Part shown: piece after piece, positions 24,776 through 36,229 of the stretch | Layout: each line of letters begins with the position of its first letter | How positions within the stretch are numbered: position 1 is the first letter of the stretch | Assembly: GCA_941918925.1 (NCBI GenBank) | Contig: OW799235.1 | Location: 34,399,201-34,463,200, forward strand | From: Phyto melanocephala | Lineage: Eukaryota; Arthropoda; Insecta; Diptera; Rhinophoridae | Direction of reading: 5' to 3' | Length of the DNA stretch: 64,000 bases | Position numbers and translations under genes: made by a program | Notes under the pieces: generated by a model | What the model saw: only the letters and a program-made list of their open reading frames with translations | What the model was told of the DNA's origin: nothing | The model's database searches: none

Positions 24776-26032
24776 TGGAGCCAAGTATTATGGTTTTGAG
24801 ATTATTAGGATTTTTAACCTTTAAATAGCTTCCGTATTTTTGATGACATTTAGACACTTGAGAGACACGTTTCTGGCTCCAGTTTTAAAAATCGTTGTGG
24901 TTTGTTGACGTCAATATCACGAAAAAACATAAGGTGTCGTCAAAGCATTTTTTGAAATTATTTGTTAATTAAAAACCATGTGTCAAGATTATTGAGAACT
25001 TTAAAAAATAAAAACTGTTCCAATACGTTTTATTTTATAAACTGTTTTCTGTTCCCCAAGCTGTTTTCTGTTCGTCAAACAAATTTTTAGAAATATAAGT
25101 CGATTAAGTTAATTATGGTTTATAGAGTTTAACCATAATTCAAGACAGTTCAACTAAAAGTGTGTAATATATGAAAATATAAATTAAAATGAAAATGTGC
25201 TTCATTGCCCATCATTACGGTATTACATATATTTGAGTTTTAACAGGTGACTCTAAATTAACAATAAAAAAAAAAAATAATAATTTATTGAAGCCACTTT
25301 ATCCCAAAACAAATATTTCTTAGCTTAAACAAAGATATGAAAGAAAATATTTTTAGTTACGTTAAATAATTTCTGGCAACTACAGTACTTAACCATTATC
25401 ATCATCAAACATCATTATTATCATCATCATCATCATCAAACATCATCATTATCATCACCGTCATTGTCAAGTAGTACTCTCGAATAAAAGCAAACACATA
25501 AAAAGTTGGAACGACCTTACCAAATACGTATGAAGATCGGAGTATTTTCATGAATGTTTGTAAATGCAAGCATGTGTGTGTACGTGTTGTACTAAACAAC
25601 CCGTTTGTTACGTATCGTATCATTAACTACGTCATTAGATACAAGAAACTATACATACATACACTGTGTACACACAAACACATACATACTTTTATATTTT
25701 GTAGTCGAGCATACAAAAGACTCCTTTACTTGATGTTTTTTTGTCATTTCGTATTCATTTTTTTTTTATTTTGATTTGTTACTCCTCAACTCACATACAT
25801 ACAACTCGTTCTATAGAATACATATCGTTTTCGTATCTGGTGAATACAAATTTTTTTAAGTTGTTTTTAGAGTCAATAACTCTCTGAACACTATTTTCTC
25901 AAATTTATTTTGTTCACGATCTTCTCAATAATGTTGTGTTTATGTTGTTGTTTCTTAGTTTTTATTTTACTATGACTTTCGTAGCTTACTCTTCGTAGGG
26001 TTTTGAGTTTGAGTCCCATAGTTTTAAAATTC
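24776..26032. other. Non-coding upstream region with ATC/CAT microsatellite
   Basis: Includes an (ATC)n-type microsatellite at 25395-25450 and many CATACA words up to 25800. It lies directly upstream of the candidate promoter. No coding signature was found; a TATA box at the expected -30 position is not seen. Confidence 0.5.
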
Positions 26033-26066
26033 AGTTCGTGTTTATGCTTCGTTGTTGACGGTTTCG
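26026..26066 (+). promoter_or_regulatory. Candidate core promoter: Inr plus DPE-like element
   Basis: TTCAGTTC has the Drosophila initiator shape (TCAKTY) with +1 at A26033. Counting from it, GGTTTC starts exactly at +28, matching four of five DPE positions (RGWYV). There is no TATA box. It lies on the same strand as, and 11.2 kb upstream of, the semaphorin start codon, which fits an Inr/DPE promoter of a developmental gene. The spacing is the main support; no transcript evidence is available. Confidence 0.4.
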
Positions 26067-26499
26067 TGCTGTAAAAACTAATCGCTTGAGTTTTTTTCTT
26101 CTTTTTTTTTTCAAAATAAAACTAAAAAAGTATTCATAAATTTATGCAAAAAACCATAAACGGTATTCGAAACTTTGTGTGGTTAAAAAGGCAACAAGAA
26201 AAGTGTTTCAAACCAATTAATTAGCAAAAAGAAATCTTAACAGAAAAATATTTCATTAAATTGTATAAAAAAATAATTTTAACAAAATACAACAAATCAA
26301 TTAATTTGAATTGAAAATTTCATTTATAAAAAAGGAAACAAAATTTAAAATTTTGTTTCTGCAATAATGTGCTAAGCAAAACAAAAATTGTATTCAATTT
26401 GTGACAATGTCTATTGAAAAATCTAAACAATTTCCTCTAATCTTGGATTTACTTAACGATCTGCAGACAATTTTAAGCGGATTATATTGATTTTTAAAG
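26033..26499 (+). other. Candidate 5' untranslated exon of the semaphorin gene
   Basis: From the proposed start to a donor-like AAAG|GTAAAC at 26499/26500. It carries four upstream start codons: a five-codon frame at 26044, a 26-codon frame at 26144-26224, a two-codon frame near 26368 and a 27-codon frame at 26407-26490. If real, it would splice to the acceptor at 37204, giving a 10.7 kb intron. This is inference from signals and strand only. Confidence 0.35.
26407..26490 (+). other. Upstream ORF, 27 codons, in the candidate leader
   Basis: MSIEKSKQFPLILDLLNDLQ followed by seven residues and TGA, with the start context GACAATG. It ends nine bases before the candidate donor. No domain is recognised. 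It could restrain translation of the main frame if this leader is used. Confidence 0.3.
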
Positions 26500-27275
26500 G
26501 TAAACAAACCACTAAAAGCGATTTTCTCTACACACAGAATCAGCCAAACTTGCCAACAGATACATCAAGCTGATTCTTACGGATTTAGAGTTAGACTTTC
26601 GTATAAAAAACCAATAAAAGTTTACATTTAAAAAAAATTTTAAATACTTATCTGTTTCTGTATATATGCGCCATCATTCAAACGAGTAAAAAAAGTATCT
26701 AAAAAGTAGTATGTAAACTGGATAGATTCTCATAAATTAATAACAATTGTGATCTTAATTATGACAGTGGGTGAGAAGCGTGTCAATTGTGCTAACATAT
26801 TGTTAGTGTATGACAATAAGCCAAAATGCGGTGTAAAAAAAGTTTTTAATTTCAGGAAACTATAAATAAAAAAAATTTAATTTTTTTAATCTGTTAATTA
26901 AGAATTATATGAATTTTAGTTTAAGAAAAAAGTTTTAAAAATAATACTGTGGAACGAATTTAATTATAATAATTTGTTTATGCTGACAAGCCCAAATAAA
27001 GACTCTTTTTTCTAATCACATTTTATTAACAACAAAATTCTTCCGACAAGATCATTAATAATTCGCAACTGGAACAAACTCTGTTGTCAAACTTTTGCGA
27101 TTTGTAGCAAAAAACAGTAATTCAATTCACAATTCTAGTTGTATCGTACTATTGGTACTATTTTTGTATGTGTTTACAGTATTGTATGCTAAATGTTGCT
27201 AATTTCCATTGAAACATTTTGTATAAAAATACAATTTTATTTTATATGCTTAAAAAGTGGTGTATTGGATTTATA
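26500..27275. other. Putative intron, no other feature
   Basis: AT-rich sequence without recognisable element. Confidence 0.4.
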
Positions 27276-27721
27276 CAGGGATGGAAAATTAAAATTTTTT
27301 TCCAAATAAAAAAAAATAGTATTTTTTTTGCTTCCATAATAATAAATATAAATTAGTATTTATTGCAATTTTTTATTCTTAAAATTTTTATAAATCATTT
27401 TTGTTCTGGCTTAAGTTCATATTTCTATTATTAAACTTCCAAAAACATTTATAAAATTAAATTGTACTGATTTAAGAATATTGAAAAACTATTCTGATGT
27501 TAGCCGAGTGGAATGCATATTCGAAACCAGCTAAGATTTTATCACCGATCATTGATTTAGATTTATAAATGAAAAATTAAAATAAATAAGAAATAAATAT
27601 TAATCTTAAATGTTTTTTTTAATTTTTTTTAAATTTTTGCTAAAAAATTTTACTAAAAATTGTTTTAAAATATTTTTTGTAGCTCTGCAGAAGTAAGATT
27701 TGATCAACTTTCCCATTCCTG
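27276..27721. mobile_element. hAT-like MITE, CAGGGATGG ends
   Basis: CAGGGATGGAAAAT at 27276 faces ACTTTCCCATTCCTG at 27707-27721, an imperfect inverted repeat with the CAG...CTG outer bases common in hAT elements. Flanking eight bases (GATTTATA and ATCTTAAT) are only partly alike, so the duplication is unproven. It contains one copy of a ~60-bp motif also found at 36131 and 54331. Confidence 0.45.
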
Positions 27722-27957
27722 ATCTTAATTTACCTGACGTTTAATATTATTTGACACTTAGCAATACAAGCATACACAAGTGAATAAATTAAAAATGTAT
27801 TTCAATAGACGATACAGAATACCATACGAGGTTGTGAATTGAACAAGTATTTATTGACAGGAACACTAAATAGAAAATAAATTTGGCGTTAAAACAAGCT
27901 AGATAAAGAAAAATATATCAAAACAGGTCTCAGGAAGGAGCCAAATATTTGTATATA

Positions 27958-28617
27958 CAGTACAACCTCACTTAACGCAACTAAAAGAAATTTTTGCCGC
28001 TGCAAAAACTGAGGTTGTTGCAATAACCGAGTTTCAATTTTTTAGGGGGCAAATTCTCTTTTATGGTTTAATATGGTTTCATAAACCAAATCCTTTTCCG
28101 TTTTTTGATATTCACAAGCTCTTATTGTAACACGCTTGCCTGGTCCAAATTCAGCATTTGCAACGAATTTTTTTAATGCAACTTCATTTTTTTAAATTCT
28201 GGATATTGTTGATTTGTGCACTTTATATTCATCGCAAATCACTTTTACAGATATGCCCCTTTCAAGCTTATTACGAATATCACTTTTTTGTTTAATTGAA
28301 AGTTTTACAAATTTTGTAATCACCGGCATTATATTCAATGTAAAGAGATTCTTTTAAAAGAGTACATATAGACAAAAAAACAAGTGCAACACGCATATTT
28401 CAGTATTCTTGGAATAGCGGTAAATATAAATCTAAAACATCTAAATAAAAAATATGTAAATAAAACTGACAAATTGATGATTTTGGGAGAAAAGTTGCGA
28501 TAACTGAGATTTTTTTAAAAAAGTTGCGTTAACTGAGTGAACAATGCAAACAATTTACGAGTTGCAATAATCGAGGAGTTGCGCTTATCGAGTGTTGCGT
28601 TAAGCGAGGTGGCACTG
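27958..28617 (-). mobile_element. pogo-like DNA transposon, deletion derivative
   Basis: The ends are inverted copies: CAGTACAACCTCACTTAACG at 27958 and its complement ending at 28617, with 3 mismatches in 24 bases. Both are flanked by TA (27956-27957, 28618-28619). Near the 3' plus-strand end a 15-bp motif GTTGCGNTAANNGAG occurs five times (28494, 28523, 28561, 28578, 28594) and once at 28017, probably transposase-binding sites. It keeps only the N-terminal DNA-binding part of a transposase (28192-28329, minus). Length 660 bp, compared with 2 kb or more for an autonomous element. Confidence 0.85.
28192..28329 (-). pseudogene. pogo/CENP-B-type helix-turn-helix fragment
   Basis: A 45-codon frame starting at 28329 reads MPVITKFVKLSIKQKSDIRN, then a helix with KLERGISVKVI, then YKVHKSTISRI before TAA. 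This follows the CENP-B N-terminal helix-turn-helix of pogo/Tigger transposases (LS-xEK-xI---LE-G-SV--L---YxVxKSTIS-I). After the stop the frame stays open, with KNEVALKKFV and AEFGPGKRVTIRAYEYQK. There it resembles the start of the second DNA-binding domain before being cut off. The catalytic DDE domain is deleted. It could at most encode a DNA-binding peptide, possibly a titrating inhibitor, but no promoter is seen. Confidence 0.7.
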
Positions 28618-29397
28618 TATTTGCTTACAAAAAATGTTTATTTAATAAAAACGGCATTTGACAAACAGAATTTAACATCAGTCCATAATTTTAATTATAG
28701 TCATGAATAAACATTAGAGCTTTTTACTGGCAGTGAAATATTATTTGATTCTTCACTCTATGTTGGCTTAAGTGATGACCGTTTTCAAGCTGTACTAATT
28801 AAAAAAAAAAAAAAACATTAAGAAATATGTTACCAGATTAAAATTTTATGGAAATTGAGGTGCTGTGTACTGTGTAATTATTAAAAATATATCAAGTTTA
28901 TTAAAATTATTTCGCCTTATAAAGGCTATATTTAAACTATTTTACAAAAAATTTTAAAATATTACTTTTTTAACTTTTATTTGTGTCAAAAAAAATAAGT
29001 TTTCAAAAATGCGAATTATATACTTTTTAAATAAATAAATGTTTCAAATTTTTTTTTACTTTTAGAAATAACTAAAATAAGGAAAGCTTAAGCCTTGGCA
29101 CAGTTCTTTATATAAAAAATTTAAAAAAGGTTCTAATGGCAACAAAGAAATTTTAGTTGTATTTATTTCAAAAATGTGTTGCAAATAAGTAAAACCAAAG
29201 ACAACCAGTTACGAAGTAAAAAAGTTTAAAAAATAGGAAATTATTAAAAACGAATAACCATTAAATACGTAACAAAAATTTGCACAAAGAAAAGTTGCAA
29301 AAAAGATTTTTTTTTTGGAAATGAAAGGAGAATGAGAAATTTTAAATTACTTTAATAATTTCTTCCCCACAACAAATTTGTGATATTTAGCGATATT
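28618..29397. other. Putative intron, no other feature
   Basis: Very A/T-rich; nothing recognised. Confidence 0.45.
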
Positions 29398-30264
29398 TAT
29401 ACCCTTCACACAGTGAAAAAGGGTATATATAGGTTTGTCATTCCGTGTGAAATTTCTACAATTTTCATTTCCGACCCCATAAAGTATATATTTTCTGAAA
29501 GCTTATGAATAGGGGAGTCGATTAAGCTCTGTCAGCCTGTCCGTCTGTCCGTCTGACCATTTGTCCGTGTGTATGTTGAAATCAACTTTTTGAAGCCCCC
29601 CGACATCGCTTGGAACCGTGTGAGGTATTAAAATATCAGAAATATTCGGGAGTAGAACGGTATTGAAATCCAGAAACATCGGTACATAAACAACTAAGAT
29701 ATGAGCGAAAACCCACGACCACCTCGATTTTTTTTCACAAAAACAACATTACAACAACAACATTACAACAACAACATACATACATACAAACGTGTATATT
29801 GGTTAGAGAAAACGTGGCATCGAATCCCAGCTGAGCCAAAAAAAAAATTTTTTTTATTTTTTTTATATTTTTTTTTTAATTTTTTTCTATTTTTTTTTAT
29901 TTTTTATTTAATATATTAATTATATTTTTTTTTTAATTTTTTAAAAATTTTTTTTTTAATTTTTTTTTTTTAATTTTTTTTTGTTTTATATTTATTATTA
30001 TTATTATTTTTCTAAAATTTTTTTTTTTAATGTTTTTTTAAAATTTTTTTTTTTATAATTTTTTTTCTTTTTTTTTTTCTTTTAACATACATACGTAAAG
30101 TTATAATTTTAAAATGGGTTGTTTTTATATATGTATGTTCTTTATATTGTTGTACGTATTTCATATGGGATGAATGGTGATACAAACTACTGTTATTGCA
30201 TGACTACACGTTGTGAAGGGTATATAAGATTCGGCACGGCTGAATATAGCGCTCTTACTTGTTT
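29398..30264 (+). repeat. Dispersed repeat family A, complete copy, core forward
   Basis: The head runs from TATACCCTTCACACAGTG with the complementary AAGGGTATATATAGG, through CCGACCCCATAAAGTATATA, a GTCCGTCTGTCC run and GTTGAAATCAAC. The core follows: CAACAACATTACAACAACA, CATACATACAAACGTG, GGCATCGAATCCCAGCTGAG, about 250 bases of almost pure A/T (29840-30080), then ACATACATACG. The 3' end is GGTGATACAAACTACTGTTA, CACGTTGTGAAGGGTATATA and the palindrome-like TTCGGCACGGCTGAA followed by CTCTTACTTGTTTT. No protein. The open frame at 29701 is a translation of this repeat. Confidence 0.85.
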
Positions 30265-30359
30265 TATATTATATGCAAAAACATAACTTCAGTAGAAAAC
30301 AGAAAATATGAAAACAAAGTTGGCTGAAAAATATAATTTGTATAAAAATCTAGATTTAC

Positions 30360-30945
30360 CCAAGGAGAATTCAATCAGGTGATCTCTTCCCTACAACAAC
30401 ACTAAACTGCATGTATTTTGTTTTTGTATATTTGAACCTAATTGACAAAAATTTTCTGACTAAACACAAACACACATTTGTTAACATGTTTTTTTAAAGC
30501 AAATTATGCAAATCACACTAATATTATTGAATTTTAATGTTTTTTTTTTTCAAAACGTTTTTATATATTTTGCTCATCATTAAGTACACGAAATAAAGTT
30601 CACTACCCTTAAAATATTTTTTCTACACATCGCGCAGGAAGGCAATTTTTCACGAAAACTTTTTACAATTTGTTAGTCTTTTAACAAAAACACAAATGAT
30701 TTTATATTTTTTTAATTCTAAAACAATTAACACAAATGCACATGCATATACATATATATTTTGAATTCAATCTATTTTATCTATAGAAATTAAATTTTTT
30801 CACTTTTTAAACATTTATTAAATTTTTGCGGCAAACGAATGTAAACAAACATAAAAACACAAATTTTGACATTTTGTTCTTAAACTTCGTTAACAGCTGA
30901 TGAACAGCTGGGCTAAAGAGTTCACCTGATATGAATTCGCCTTGG
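30360..30945. mobile_element. MITE with CCAAGGMGAATTC terminal repeats
   Basis: CCAAGGAGAATTCAATCAGG at 30360 faces its near-complement ending at 30945 (rc begins CCAAGGCGAATTCATATCAG). The match extends to about 28 bases with few differences, up to the shared GGTGA-CTCTT segment. Inside are CAGCTG-containing short repeats near 30893-30910. No coding capacity and no clear target duplication. Confidence 0.65.
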
Positions 30946-32503
30946 ACTTACCATTGTAGAGAGCGGTGGTAAAAATTGTTGTAAATATTGAATTTCTAAA
31001 CTTTAAATAGATATCTGTGGTAATTTGGCAAAATGGCCTTTCTCGCAATAAGACAAATGTCCGAGATGTTTATTGTAATTATAAAATTTAATATATAATG
31101 CTGGTATTTCTTTTACCATTAGAACGTAGGATATGCAAGCTAATCGACCTCCCTTAGATTTTTTCCCAATTTCAATTTCACATAATGACTTTTTTGAGAG
31201 AATTGAAAATAATTTGAAAATTCAAACTGCCATTTTACAAAACTGTTTGTCTCCATTTAGTTCTAGCACGTATTTACCAATTCTATTTTGATGAAATCTA
31301 GCTTCTTTCGAAAGAAGTCGTTTTATCAAAAACAAAGTTTAAAAAACTTACCACTTGTCTTGACTTAAGCGACTAAGATCATTTCCTAATTTAATTAAAA
31401 CAATTGTGATAAAGCAACTTGTATGCTAGAAGTTAATTTTTTTGTTTGAAAGTCATTTGACAAAAAATCTTAATTCTTTGTGTTGTAGTTTTAAAGAAAA
31501 CTATTGCTTCTAGAGGGGAAAAAAAGATGGAAAAATGTTTATTAAGTACATATTTGTGTATAAGATTTCTTTTATTTTCTAAACAATATCTGTTGTTAGT
31601 CACTTTGACAACTTGTTCTCTCTACTAAGAAGTTGTTGAAGTTGTCATTTTGTCAAATATCCACACATACATATGTTTGTATGTACACATAAATGTTTTA
31701 AAGTTACTTAATACAAGATAATAAAATTTCCACAGACTGTTTTATGTAGAATGCCAAAAAACCTATAACGCACCTTCCAACTTTCCTTAATGTGATCGGA
31801 ATTTAAAGATTTCTTTTGAATCTCTTTATGTCTAAAATTTAAAAACTACTTAAGCAGATACAATTTTACATACATTGATTTGTATGGAGACATGCTCGTG
31901 ACTATTTTTTGAATTTGATATTTACTTTAAAACATACAAAAAATTATTCACTCACGTTCAGACACGTGATTACGCACACTCACTCACGAATTTTGTATAT
32001 ACATATATATGTATGTATGTATTTATAAAACATACGTATTAGTGGACTTTTGAAAAAAAAAACTTAAGTCCAGATAGGAAAACCTTCACCTTTCCTAATT
32101 ACATAAGTAAGATGTTCAAGACGATTAACTATTACTTAACTAATAGTTGTTTTTATGCCTGCCTTAATAATTTTTGAAATTTCACTAAAGGCCTTTTATA
32201 AAAAGTTGACAGTGCAAAAAATTCTAATAGTTTTTCATTAATCTGCATTTTTCTAAGAGATAAGAGATATTGCAACAAAAATAATTATAATAATTTTTTG
32301 ATTTGATGTTTTTTATTTTGGTGAAATATTTAAAAATTTGAAATAAGTTCTTTTGTCAAGACGCCACAAATATTTTATTTAATTACTAACTCTGTATGCA
32401 GCCAAATTAACTCCAAAGAAAACTAATTATTAAAAATGTATTTACTATCACTAAAAGTCAGGGTGAAAATTACTGCATTCTGACGAGATTGAAATCTTAT
32501 AAT
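30946..32503. other. Putative intron, no other feature
   Basis: Contains TATG/CATA microsatellite words near 31660-31690 and 31995-32030. Nothing else is supportable. Confidence 0.45.
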
Positions 32504-33011
32504 TATACCCTTCACAGTGAGTGTAAGGGTATATATAGGTTTGTCATTCCGTTTGAAATTTCTATAATTTTTATTTCCGACACCATTAAGTATATATTTT
32601 CTGAAAGCTTATAAATAGGGGAGTCAATTTAGCACTATCTGTCTGTCAGTCTGTCCTTGTGAGTGTTGAAATCAACTTTGTGAAGCTCCTAGATATTTCG
32701 AAGACCCGTGTATAGTACCAAGATATCAGAAAAATTCAAAAGCAGATTGGTATTGAAAATTGCTCTATGAACGTAAAGCCGAATCCCAGTTAAGACTAAG
32801 AAAAATTATTTAATTCAATTTATAATTTTACAATGGAATGTTTTTAAGCGGATAAAGTAATTATAAAGATAATGAAACATATATGTATGTATATACGTAT
32901 TTCATATTAATGAAATGAAAGGTGATGCCATTGCTCTTGCATGACTACTACTAATACATGTAAAGGGTTTATAAGATTCGACACGGCCGAATATAGCACT
33001 CTTACTTGTTT
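32504..33011 (+). repeat. Dispersed repeat family A, copy lacking the A/T core
   Basis: It has the same head and 3' end as the copy at 29398, but the centre is only a short vestige (CCGAATCCCAGTTAAGACTA). The (CAA)n stretch and long A/T tract are missing. It ends TTCGACACGGCCGAATATAG then CACTCTTACTTG. Confidence 0.8.
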
Positions 33012-33600
33012 TTATTATAAACTCTATATCAAAAGCACAGCAAACTCGAACATTCGTTTAAAATTTCAAGAGCTATCGAATGCCGTAATTTGACTCCAGG
33101 GGCCGAATTACGGCATTTGAACGTGATCAAAATTGTAAAATTCTTATTAGAATCTCTATACCTAAAGCACAGCGAACTCGATCGTTCGAGCAAAATTTCG
33201 ATCGTGATCGAACGCCGTAATTCGGCCCCAGCTTGTCATATGATCGAGAATAGCACTGTCAATATAATATTAAGAGTTCACACCGTATGTAAGGTACTTG
33301 TTACTAGGTAAATTATTCATAAACGTTGTTGTTGCAAAAGTGCTAGTTATTGGCCTTTATTTAATTTTTGTAATGATTTATATGGGAAATGAATGTTCAA
33401 TCAACCATAATTAAATTGTTTTTGGAAGAACAGTGCTTTATGTATGTGACATAAAAAAGTAAAATAACAATTTATCACTAAATGACGGTGGAATGGGCCG
33501 CCTGCAATACATGCTTGTATATAAAAACTTTTAATACCAAATTACGGCATTTGATATCGATTGAAAATGAATACAATTCTAATAAGAATCTATTAATAAA
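33012..33600. mobile_element. Palindromic MITE: one full copy and two half copies
   Basis: The full copy (33099-33229) is 131 bp with ends GGGGCCGAATTACGGC and GCCGTAATTCGGCCCC, and GATCGTGATCGAA-type sequence folding back internally. Upstream (33012-33096) is a right-half copy joined almost head to tail. Near 33529-33600 a left-half copy starts again at AAATTACGGCATTTGA. The 33230-33528 stretch between them is unrelated. A further full copy is at 51315-51444. No coding capacity; the plus-strand open frame over it is not a gene. Confidence 0.7.
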
Positions 33601-34189
33601 CAGCGTTGTCAACTCGGTGCTTTTAGCGCTTTTTTTAGTTCTGTTTATAATTTTTATCCCAAAACATTTTCGAGTCGGTGCAGTGCGTTAAATTTCTTTT
33701 TGGTTACAGTATTTTTTGGTTAAAAACCAATTATGTAGCTTAAAGACTAATTTAAGATAAAAAACTAAAAAAAATAATTACTGATTTTACAATGATATGA
33801 AGCAAAAAGTTTAGACAAAATATTTAAATTTGTAATTTGGAAAATGTTAAGCATTGATAGTAAACAATGTCTCTATTAAGTCCGGTTGTCAGCTTATAAT
33901 TGTTTTGAATCAGATTCCGATACTCGTTTCATGATATCTTGTTTGGCTTATGAGACATAAAGCTTATACTTTTCATAAAATTATATTGCCATGAAAGCTC
34001 TATAAGGAAGCAAGTTTTAAAGTTGATTGGTCATAATTAATATATTAAAATTACATATTTACAACGTACTGTTCAGTTTGTACGGATGTGCTTTAAAAAA
34101 AATCAAAAGTCAGAAAAACACAATCTGATAATACCCATCACCATCATGTACATAAATACCACATCGAAGCCTACATTTTAGGTTTTATA
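33601..34189. other. Putative intron, no other feature
   Basis: No supported feature. Confidence 0.45.
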
Positions 34190-35290
34190 TAATACGCCAT
34201 TTTCTTTATTGTTACCGACGTCATTTTTTATTTTGAATTTTAACATAGTTAACTGTATTCTACTAGTCAAGCCCTTTTATTTGATATCCTTATTGTTGTA
34301 GTTAAAAAAACTTGTTCCGCCATTTTGATTCAGACTCCATCTTGGATTTTACACTTTTTTTAGTTTAATACATTGTAATGGTTAAGCCCTTTCATTTGAC
34401 TTATATATACATATATATCATATATCTATTGTATTCGCCACTTAATCTAGTACGCCATCTTGGATTTATTTTCATAACTAACTATAGGATGAGACTTTGA
34501 TACACTATCTCTGTCATTGTCCTGCGTTTGGGCATATTAGACGCGAGAATTTTACAGTGGGTACTATGCCGAATTTGGAGTAACTGGGCAAATCGAATTG
34601 GAGATCCATAAGGAATTACATTGAGGGGACTGAGTTCTTGGACTAGTCCGATATTTATGGGAAATTATGATTATGGTTTTAAATTTGGCATTCCGGTTCC
34701 CACATGAAGCGCACAACATGCCAACTGGGCATGTATACCTCTCATGGGTTTGGACTTTTAGTGCCCCTTCTTTTGTATCAAAACTAAGAAAATATCGATT
34801 TCCGTTTTTATATTCTAGGAAAAACATCGAATCAGTTTTACTCTGGTGCTTATATCTCAGTTAGTTTCAAACGGATTTATAAGTTTTTCTTAGAAACAAT
34901 TTTTGAGATTACGGCTTATAAGTTGGTATCTTAACCGGGGACAAAAATTGTTTAGAAGTTTGAAAAAAGTTTGATATATTTAAAACATATATTTTTTCAA
35001 ATATTTTTTGCCTATTACATTACCGATTAGTAGACAGTTCATCAAAAATGTTTCATGAATATCTTTAGAGGCATATCAAATCTAATAATAGTAACAGCCT
35101 AGGGCTGGAAATTTTTAATTTTTATGTTAAAAATAAGCGAAAAAATAGAGGTAGTCGTGTTTATTTGCTCATATTTCAGAAAGTCTCCCCTATTCATAAG
35201 CTTTTAAAAAATATATTTACTTTATGGGGTCGGAAATTAATATTGTAGAAATTTCACACATAATGACAAACCTAAATATACCCTTTTACA
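34190..35290 (-). repeat. Dispersed repeat family B, copy with LINE fragment inside
   Basis: Minus-strand head at about 35285 (a GTGTAAAAGGGTATATTTAG-like start, then CCGACCCCATAAAG) is followed by the GAGCAAATAAACACGACTAC region. The modules with AAGATGGAGTC and AAAATGGCGG lie near 34200-34450. The stretch between about 34470 and 34830 does not belong to the family and carries LINE-like coding sequence (34486-34600, plus). The CTGTC run and much of the head are deleted here. Confidence 0.65.
34486..34600 (+). pseudogene. LINE 3' Cys-motif fragment nested in repeat B
   Basis: The frame reads DETLIHYLCHCPAFGHIRRE, matching the E-x-x-x-HxLCxCPAFxxxR motif that closes many RNase H-bearing LINE ORFs (compare the relic at 24165). 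The ORF loses similarity within about 30 codons. It lies within repeat B and so was inserted after that copy settled here. Only this short piece is recognisable. Confidence 0.55.
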
Positions 35291-36229
35291 CTCATAATAA
35301 AATATCCATTGAATAATATGTCAATTATCGACAGCAATTGAACTATACTTTCGTGCCAGTTGTATAAGGTATTCCAGAGGGCAACTGAAAAGTACGGATT
35401 ATATTGGTAACCGTGAAATTAAAGTTGACACTTTGTTTAAAGAAATTTACTTGAGACTTTATGGTCCAAATAGGAGCGAGGGGTTTTAATTATTTTTTTA
35501 TATGGAAATTTATAATTTTATAAAATAAATACAATCAAAAACTTTTAAATTAATGTCCTTTTGAAAAAATTACGCGCTTATTTTTTTTTTACAAATCTCA
35601 AAGTTGACAACACTGACAAGGAAATGCAAGGAAAACTTACACATATATATGATTTAAATATCGATCGATATCGAATGTTTTCATTTTCCATCTGGCTCAT
35701 AAAAGTGTTTTAATGTACGTTTCTCTGGTATAAAGGAAATTATCAATAAGTACTCATCAAGCCTTTCAGTAGTACTTGTGAAAATGTGTTTGTATGTGTT
35801 ATACCGAAAAATCAATATGATCTGTTTTTTAATCAATCACTTTCGGTATAACACATACAATCCATTTTAACAAAGGCTACCACAATGCTGGCAGAGTACC
35901 CTTGATATGTGTCTAGTGCCGTTTTTTTTGGAATGAAACGTCTTATGATCGAGCACAAACAAAAATTAACCAAATTAATCACATGGCAAACAAGGCGATG
36001 TTGGTAAATTTTGTTCTAACTCATTGAAATGTAAAAGGCATGAAATCAATTTGAAATAATAATTTTATATTTAAAATTTCAATGAAACAGTTAGTTAACT
36101 AGTTGATTTACATACAACATAGAACATGTTCTGAGCCAAAGAGTGCTAAAGATGAAACCGTAGATGGTTTCAAATATGCATTATACTCAGCTAGTATAGG
36201 ATAACTCAGTTTAGCCTGAAATTAATCTA
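35291..36229. other. Putative intron; contains a perfect 20-bp inverted repeat
   Basis: Apart from the hairpin at 35790-35860 and the start of a ~60-bp shared motif at 36131-36200, no feature is recognised. Confidence 0.5.
35790..35860. repeat. Perfect 20-bp inverted repeat, 31-base loop
   Basis: TTGTATGTGTTATACCGAAA (35790-35809) is exactly complementary to 35841-35860. The stem has no mismatch, which is unlike most genuine pre-miRNAs. It may be a tiny foldback element or the two ends of a deleted MITE. Confidence 0.6.

Noticed and set aside
29701..29919. 72-codon plus-strand ORF with Phe-rich tail
   Set aside because: It is the translation of the repeat A core.
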